Positions 6,383 to 11,169 of a stretch of 11,169 bases of DNA are shown piece by piece (position 1 is the stretch's first letter; each line of letters begins with the position of its first letter). The DNA is from Planctomycetota bacterium. GTDB taxonomy: Bacteria; Planctomycetota; SZUA-567. The notes beneath the pieces were generated by a model, which was not told the DNA's origin, made no database searches, and saw only the letters and a list, made by a program, of their open reading frames with translations. Location of the stretch: assembly GCA_031270145.1 (NCBI GenBank), contig JAISYD010000338.1, forward strand, positions 1 through 11,169, read 5' to 3'. Position numbers and translations under genes: made by a program.

Positions 6383-9300
6383 TAATTCCCCGCCGCGGGA
6401 AGGGCGTATTCGATCCATTGCTTTTCCGCCATGTCGATCTGTTCCAGGAAAGTCAGGAAATTCGCCCATTCCCAGGGCGGAATGCGCTGGGCCGGCACAT
6501 GATAGTCGCGGATTATTTCCAGCCGGTTGTCGTCCCTCGGCAGTATCCGCAATTGGTAGACGCCGAAACGGCTGGGGATGCGGGCCGCCCCGGGGATGCG
6601 GACGAGGGAGGCGCCGGGCGGCAGGATGAAGGAATTGCGATCCTCGGCTATGCGCTCGCTCCGGATGTGGCAGGTGGTGCGGCGCCGCGAAAGGTTGCGG
6701 GTCTCGGCCGATATGATCCCGGGCGGCGGCAGGCAAAGGGATATGGCGATGGCGCCGCCCGGACGGGCCTCCAACGGGTGGCGGCTTTCCAGCTCGTAGT
6801 AGAAATTGGAACTCGCCTCCACCCTCTCCGTCCGGGCGATCTCGTGGTATGACAAGACGCCGTCCGGAAAAACCGGAAACACCATGCCCAGGATCATCCG
6901 CTTGCGCTCGTCGGGGCCGGCTTGCTGCAGCGCCCGGCTTTGGAGCAGGCCGGCTACCCCCCGGGTCAGGACCCTTCCGGAAGCCATCGCGGCGTCACCG
7001 GGACGATCCGGCAGGCGCAGGACCATATCCCGGGCGACCAGCGAATCCTCGGCCGGCAGCTTGGGCATGGTTTCAAAGAGCGGGCCGTCCGGCAAACAGG
7101 TCAGGACCGTGGCGCCGGAAAGATCGTCCGGAATGCCGCCGAAGGGCAGCGAGTCGAATCTGGCGTCGAGCCAGCGGACGACGCCGCCCGGCAAGGCCAG
7201 GCGGACCAGGGGCGTGGTGAAAATGTCCATTGACGGCAGTTCCCAGGACGGGGGGTGCAGAAAATTGGGGTTGGGCCGGGCCGCCGCCGGGTTGGCGTCC
7301 AGGCCGGCCGCCCTCAGGAGGGCCAAGAGCAGGAGGCGCCGGTCGCCCATATGATCGGCATGGATATGGGCGGCCATCTCCCCGGCCGGATTGGGATCGA
7401 TGTTGTCGCAGACGTAGCGGTAAATCGCCCTGGCGGCGCTTTCCGGATCCGGCCGGCTTCCGGAACCGCCGGGGCGCAGAAAGCTCAACAGCGAAAACAT
7501 CCGCCGGGAAGGCTTCAGGCGCCATTCGAGGCGCCGCCATTCGCGGAAAGCCACATCCTCCCAGGTGGTCTTGACGCCTATCTCCACTGATGGGACCCGT
7601 TCCGAGATGTGCACCGCGTCGGGCTCGCGGCTTGGCGGATTCAGCTTGGCGGTCCAGCGGTTCACCTCGAAACCGTCTTCCCGGGACGAATCGAATTCCA
7701 CCAGGTTCCCCAAATTGCGGACCGCGTGGACCAGCGGGAATCCGCTGGGGGTGCGGACCACATACTCGCTGATCAAAAAGGGTATCCGGCCCGAAATGTC
7801 CTGGAAAAACCAGGGAGGCGCCAGCGGCGTGTCGTCCGAATCGATCATGACCGATTCGAGCACCTTCAATTCCCGCGCCGCCCCCGGCGGAACGACCGGC
7901 AGGCGCAAGCCTCCCTGGGCGGGGAAAGGCTCAGGCTCCAGGGTATGGCCGTTGGCGAAAACGATCCGGGCGGTAAGCATCTCCCCTCGGGCGTCCATTG
8001 AGGCCAGCGCCTCGCCTCCCCGGCGGTTTTTCGCCAAATCCACCTCGTGGGTGACCCGGCGGTGGGAGCCATCGGCGGCGAAGGTCAATTCCGAGCGCTC
8101 AAGAAGCCTGGCCACATCACCCGGATAGCGTTTCACGTCAGCCGCGGCGGTCATGGCTATGGCGTCGTACCTCGCGTCGGCGTACAGGGGGTCCGGCTTC
8201 CCGGCCAGGGAATCGACCATGTCGGCCAGATTGAACTGGCCGGGATCGGCGGCGAGGCTGGCGTCCCAGTATTTGCGCGCCATGGCGGGATCGCCCGTCT
8301 CCATATGGAGATCTCCCAGTCGCCGCCAGAAATCGGGATTGTCCGGAGCCAGGCGCACCGCCTCGGACATGGCCTCAACCGCTTCCCGGTGCAGGGTCAG
8401 CTTGGCATAAACGTCGGCGATTCCCCGGAGCGCGTCGGCGTCGCCGGCGAAAAGCCCGGCCGCGTCGCGCAGGACGTACCCGGCCTCCTGGCCATTGCCG
8501 GAATCGGCCAGGGCCCCGGCCAGCCGGAGGCTGGCGTCGGAGATGTAGGGACCGGCGGCGGCGGCGGCCCGGCAAGCGGCCAGGCGGCGTTCCATGTCGA
8601 GGGAATCCTCGCCCGGCGCGGCGGCCACCGCCAATTGTACCGACGGCGAATCGGGGAAGGCCCGGGCGCATTCATCCCAGGCCGCCCGGGCGGCGGCGGA
8701 GGAGGCGAAGCGATCGGCCCAGGCGGCCCGCGCCAGCTTCACGTCGATGCTGTTCGAATTGGCGGCGGTCGCCCTCTCGACGAGGAGGCGGGCCTCGCGC
8801 GCTTGTCCGGCGTCGGAGGCGGCGGCGGCGAGGAAGAGCAGGGACGGGACGATATCGGGCCGCGCCAACAGGGCTTCCCGGTGCCAGGCGGCCGCCATGT
8901 CCAGCCGCCTTTCCGGCGGCAACAGGGGATTCCCGGCGGTCAGGACGCCGGCGAACGCCTTGAGATTGACATTGGCCGGCTCGGCCCGGGCCGCCCGGTC
9001 CATCCACCAGGAGGCGGCGTCCGGCATCCCCTGCCCCAGGCAGGCGGCGGCGTAGGCGGCCGCGAGGATGGGCGCCCCGTCCATGGCGGCGTGGAGATCT
9101 TCGAGGTATTTGAGTCGCCGCGCCTCGCGCCTCGCGTTGACCGGCTTGAAGGGCTTGGGCTCCACCGCCCCGGAGTCCCAGGCGAAAGGGGCGCTTGACT
9201 CGAGCCTGAGGGCCACGCGCGCCGCGTCGGCCGCGACGCCCGGATTGGGGTGGAAGAGGTGCAGGAACACCACGTGCGCGCCGGCGGCGAGCGGGAAGGA

Positions 9301-10098
9301 CACCAAATGCTCTACCGGCTCCTCCGCCGAGCCGTCCCGGTCCACCTCGGCCGCCATCCGACCGTCAATGTAAAGCCGCCAGGAGACATCGGCGTGGACA
9401 TGGAAGATCGCCTTATTGTCCGGCGCGTCCATGACCAGCCCGGTGAACATGAGCATGGCGCCGTTCCTCTCCAGCTCCGGCCAGCGCCAGGGACGGACGA
9501 ACGGGAAGGCTCGGTTCTCGGGGATGCGCCGCCAGGGCGGCTTGGCGCGCCATTCGCGGAACCGGGCCGCGTCGGGGGGCTCGGCCGTCGGGTCGCCGAC
9601 GATGATTGGACCGGCCTCGGGCAGTTCCGGGGAATTGAGGGAGGCGGTACGGCGGCCGTGGAAAGGGCCGGCCGCCAGCCAGGACATGGCGAGCCCGCGC
9701 CGGCGGTGCAGGGCGAGCGCCTCGTCCCGGCGCCCGCCGGCGGCGAGCGCGCGGGCCAGGAAGCGCCGCAGGACGTCGCGCAGCCCTGGATCCAAATCAG
9801 TCTCGGAATCAAGCAGCCGCCGCGCCTCCGCCTCGCCGACGGCCACGGACGAGAGCGACGCGGGATCGTACGCCAGCGCGAGCCGCGCCGCCAGTTCAGC
9901 CATCGGCGTACCCTGGAAATCCTTGGAGGCGGCGATGGCGAACCGGACCATGCCGTCGCGATCGCCCCGCGGGTACGCCGGATAATCGAAAAGCTGGCGC
10001 GCCATGTCGGCCAGCGGCGGGGCGGCGGACTCTCCCGGCTCCGCCGGCGGGAGATGGGCGAGGACGGCGAGCAGGGCAACGGCCAGTCGGCGGATCAT
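6382..10098 (-). CDS. Large exported TPR / DUF3857 / transglutaminase-like protein, apparently catalytically dead
   Basis: This encodes 1238 residues of unknown role. Residues 1-24 form a signal peptide (RR, hydrophobic core, AHLPPAEPG) with no lipobox, so the protein is probably periplasmic or secreted. After a helical stretch (30-135), WLAAGPF (140-146) opens a beta-rich region to about 305, including a WRLYIDGRMAAE strand, like the PA14/galactose-binding-like modules found before TPRs in such proteins. Helical repeats fill about 330-620, with clear TPRs at 554-586 and 587-620. A DUF3857-like region spans about 640-860 (FLISEYVVRTPSGFPL is typical), then a transglutaminase-like core, about 883-1000. 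There the usual GDCKD aligns with DHMGD (915-919), putting Met 917 for the nucleophile. FNH aligns with FTT (960-962), while Asp 978 (WLDAR) remains. A beta-rich DUF3858-like tail ends the protein. The ATG overlaps the upstream gene's stop by 4 bases, so translation is coupled. Confidence 0.85.
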   Translation of the reverse strand: MIRRLAVALLAVLAHLPPAEPGESAAPPLADMARQLFDYPAYPRGDRDGMVRFAIAASKDFQGTPMAELAARLALAYDPASLSSVAVGEAEARRLLDSETDLDPGLRDVLRRFLARALAAGGRRDEALALHRRRGLAMSWLAAGPFHGRRTASLNSPELPEAGPIIVGDPTAEPPDAARFREWRAKPPWRRIPENRAFPFVRPWRWPELERNGAMLMFTGLVMDAPDNKAIFHVHADVSWRLYIDGRMAAEVDRDGSAEEPVEHLVSFPLAAGAHVVFLHLFHPNPGVAADAARVALRLESSAPFAWDSGAVEPKPFKPVNARREARRLKYLEDLHAAMDGAPILAAAYAAACLGQGMPDAASWWMDRAARAEPANVNLKAFAGVLTAGNPLLPPERRLDMAAAWHREALLARPDIVPSLLFLAAAASDAGQAREARLLVERATAANSNSIDVKLARAAWADRFASSAAARAAWDECARAFPDSPSVQLAVAAAPGEDSLDMERRLAACRAAAAAGPYISDASLRLAGALADSGNGQEAGYVLRDAAGLFAGDADALRGIADVYAKLTLHREAVEAMSEAVRLAPDNPDFWRRLGDLHMETGDPAMARKYWDASLAADPGQFNLADMVDSLAGKPDPLYADARYDAIAMTAAADVKRYPGDVARLLERSELTFAADGSHRRVTHEVDLAKNRRGGEALASMDARGEMLTARIVFANGHTLEPEPFPAQGGLRLPVVPPGAARELKVLESVMIDSDDTPLAPPWFFQDISGRIPFLISEYVVRTPSGFPLVHAVRNLGNLVEFDSSREDGFEVNRWTAKLNPPSREPDAVHISERVPSVEIGVKTTWEDVAFREWRRLEWRLKPSRRMFSLLSFLRPGGSGSRPDPESAARAIYRYVCDNIDPNPAGEMAAHIHADHMGDRRLLLLALLRAAGLDANPAAARPNPNFLHPPSWELPSMDIFTTPLVRLALPGGVVRWLDARFDSLPFGGIPDDLSGATVLTCLPDGPLFETMPKLPAEDSLVARDMVLRLPDRPGDAAMASGRVLTRGVAGLLQSRALQQAGPDERKRMILGMVFPVFPDGVLSYHEIARTERVEASSNFYYELESRHPLEARPGGAIAISLCLPPPGIISAETRNLSRRRTTCHIRSERIAEDRNSFILPPGASLVRIPGAARIPSRFGVYQLRILPRDDNRLEIIRDYHVPAQRIPPWEWANFLTFLEQIDMAEKQWIEYALPAAGN

Positions 10099-11169
10099 GG
10101 CGTCTCCCAGGCGAGGATCGGATTCAGCCAGCGCTTGGCCAGGGCGGCCATTTCCCGGAAATCGGGGAAATCCCCGGCCGCCAGGAGACGGGAGGGATTA
10201 TTGACGTCGAACTTGACGGCGAGGACGCCGGGCGAGGATTCGGAGGAAAGCGACACGCTGCCGAAGGCGTATTCGCGCCGAAAGGACGGCGCCGGATTGA
10301 CGAGCCGCCAGCCATCCGGATAGCGCACCCGGATGTCGCGGGTTATCCTGAAGCCGTAGGGCAGCGACAAATCATGCCGGCGCAGGCCGCGGATCGCCAT
10401 GTCGTCCAGCGAGAGCGGAAAGGAGGGGCCGCCGGAACCGGGGGCGCCGAACCCCGGAAGAGGGGGCGTTTTCAGGATTGCCCGGCCGTCCAGGAGCGAG
10501 GCCAGGCGACCAAGCCGCGCCCGGCCGGAAAAGGAGGCGGAGGCCGGCGTTCGGGGGTCTTCCGAAAATTCGCTCCACACCGCGCCGGGGACGCCGGCTC
10601 GCGAAGACAGGAACGATTCCCAGGCGTGGTCGCGCGTGTCCGGATTCTGGAAATTGAAGCGGAGCGCCTCGGCCGCCGCGCCGGAGGCGACAATCTCCTC
10701 CTCCCAAAGGACGCCACCGTCCTCGTCAACCGTCACATCGGCCTTTTCCTCCCAGAGGCAGGCGGCGGCGCCAAGGTCGGGAATTTCCACCGGCCTGGCC
10801 GAATCCGGGAAAATGACCATGCCGAAACTGCCGGAAAGTTGCGACGGCATGACGGCGGGCGGGCGGTAGGGATTGGATGCGTCCAAAAGGAGCGGCTTCC
10901 CGTCCTCCGTCCCGACCATGACCAGCGAGTGGTTGAAATGGTCGAGGAGCGGCAGCGCGAGGCTGGACGCCTCGTCCGGCGGCAAACGCCGGTCCCGCAG
11001 GCGGGCCAACACCGGCCAGGCCTCAAGCCCGTATTCCCCGGCCAGCAGGCAGAGGAGAAGGGCGCGGTCCTTGCCGTCGGCCGACCTCCGCGACAAAATG
11101 GATCTGGCGCTCATGGGACGGAAGGCCCAGGGGCCGAACTCCCAGTCCCGGCGGCCAATGTTCGCCGCC
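10095..11169 (-). CDS. DUF3857/transglutaminase-type protein, C-terminal part (5' truncated by window edge), nucleophile Cys replaced by Gly
   Basis: The frame is open through the right edge, giving 357 visible residues; the Met at 11114 is internal, not the start. The edge falls inside a transglutaminase-like core: RRDWEFGPWAFRPMSARSIL matches the segment before the catalytic motif in DUF3857-linked transglutaminases. The motif itself, normally GDCKDKA, reads ADGKDRA, with Gly (codon 11073-11075, GGC on the minus strand) for the nucleophilic Cys. The His (FNHSL, codon 10929-10931) and Asp (LLLDAS, codon 10881-10883) of the triad remain. The rest (about 110-339 from the internal Met) is a beta-rich DUF3858-like tail with SFPLSLDDMA and SLPYGFRITRDIRVRYPDGW. 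A signal peptide and DUF3857 would be expected beyond the edge. The TGA stop overlaps the next gene's ATG (ATGA), so the pair is one operon with this gene first. Function unknown. Confidence 0.82.
   Translation of the reverse strand, partial: AANIGRRDWEFGPWAFRPMSARSILSRRSADGKDRALLLCLLAGEYGLEAWPVLARLRDRRLPPDEASSLALPLLDHFNHSLVMVGTEDGKPLLLDASNPYRPPAVMPSQLSGSFGMVIFPDSARPVEIPDLGAAACLWEEKADVTVDEDGGVLWEEEIVASGAAAEALRFNFQNPDTRDHAWESFLSSRAGVPGAVWSEFSEDPRTPASASFSGRARLGRLASLLDGRAILKTPPLPGFGAPGSGGPSFPLSLDDMAIRGLRRHDLSLPYGFRITRDIRVRYPDGWRLVNPAPSFRREYAFGSVSLSSESSPGVLAVKFDVNNPSRLLAAGDFPDFREMAALAKRWLNPILAWETP
10104..10108 (-). promoter_or_regulatory. Ribosome-binding site for the 1238-residue protein, inside the upstream gene
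   Basis: On the minus strand GGGAG lies 5 bases before the ATG at 10098, within the last codons of the upstream gene. With the ATGA overlap this supports translational coupling of the two genes. Confidence 0.6.

Noticed and set aside
7340..7366. Calling a metallo-beta-lactamase domain from HIHADH alone
   Set aside because: The surrounding sequence fits a transglutaminase-like core and the other zinc ligands of that family are not visible; kept only as a flagged motif.
8047..9198. A 383-codon plus-strand open frame inside the large minus-strand gene
   Set aside because: It is Gly/Arg/Pro-rich with no recognisable domain, while the opposite strand encodes a coherent TPR/DUF3857 protein.
11112..11114. 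Treating the Met at 11114 as the start of the right-edge gene
   Set aside because: The frame stays open to the edge and the 18 upstream residues match the conserved transglutaminase segment just before the catalytic motif, so the Met is internal.

Overview
This is a GC-rich bacterial window (about two thirds G+C by eye) with almost no non-coding DNA. The longest stretch without a gene is about 42 bases, and I see no rRNA, tRNA, CRISPR array, insertion sequence or riboswitch. The secreted TPR/DUF3857 proteins suggest a diderm (Gram-negative-type) bacterium. The Mgl, GalK and GalE proteins look closest in style to those of Firmicutes and Spirochaetes. An uncultured spirochaete or PVC-like lineage is possible, but I cannot fix the taxon from this sequence.

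Left part (1-6339, plus strand): a tightly packed galactose-type operon. It holds the 3' part of mglA (transporter ATPase), mglC (permease), a 77-residue single-pass membrane protein of unknown role, a galactokinase-family kinase, galE (UDP-galactose 4-epimerase) and a eukaryotic-like UDP-sugar pyrophosphorylase (UDPGP/UAP1-like). Gaps are 6 to 40 bases, each start has a recognisable ribosome-binding site, and all genes point the same way, so one transcript is likely. The substrate-binding gene mglB is not in the window and would be expected upstream. No galT is present. A UTP-dependent pyrophosphorylase sits where galT often lies, so the cassette may turn sugar-1-phosphate directly into UDP-sugar (an Isselbacher-like route). 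It could instead serve N-acetylhexosamine salvage.

Middle (6340-6381): a short convergent intergenic gap with a GC-rich hairpin and no T-tract.

Right part (6382-11169, minus strand): two genes overlapping by 4 bases (ATGA). The upstream gene (10095 to beyond the right edge) encodes the C-terminal part of a DUF3857/transglutaminase-type protein. The downstream gene encodes a 1238-residue exported protein: signal peptide, helical segment, a 'WLxxGPF' beta-sandwich region, TPRs, a DUF3857-like region, a transglutaminase-like fold and a C-terminal beta-rich region. In both proteins the transglutaminase cysteine appears to be gone: Cys to Gly in the first, and in the second Cys to Met with His to Thr. 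In the second protein an HxHxDH motif lies exactly where the GDCKD motif should be. This tandem pair of apparent pseudo-transglutaminases is the most unusual thing in the window.
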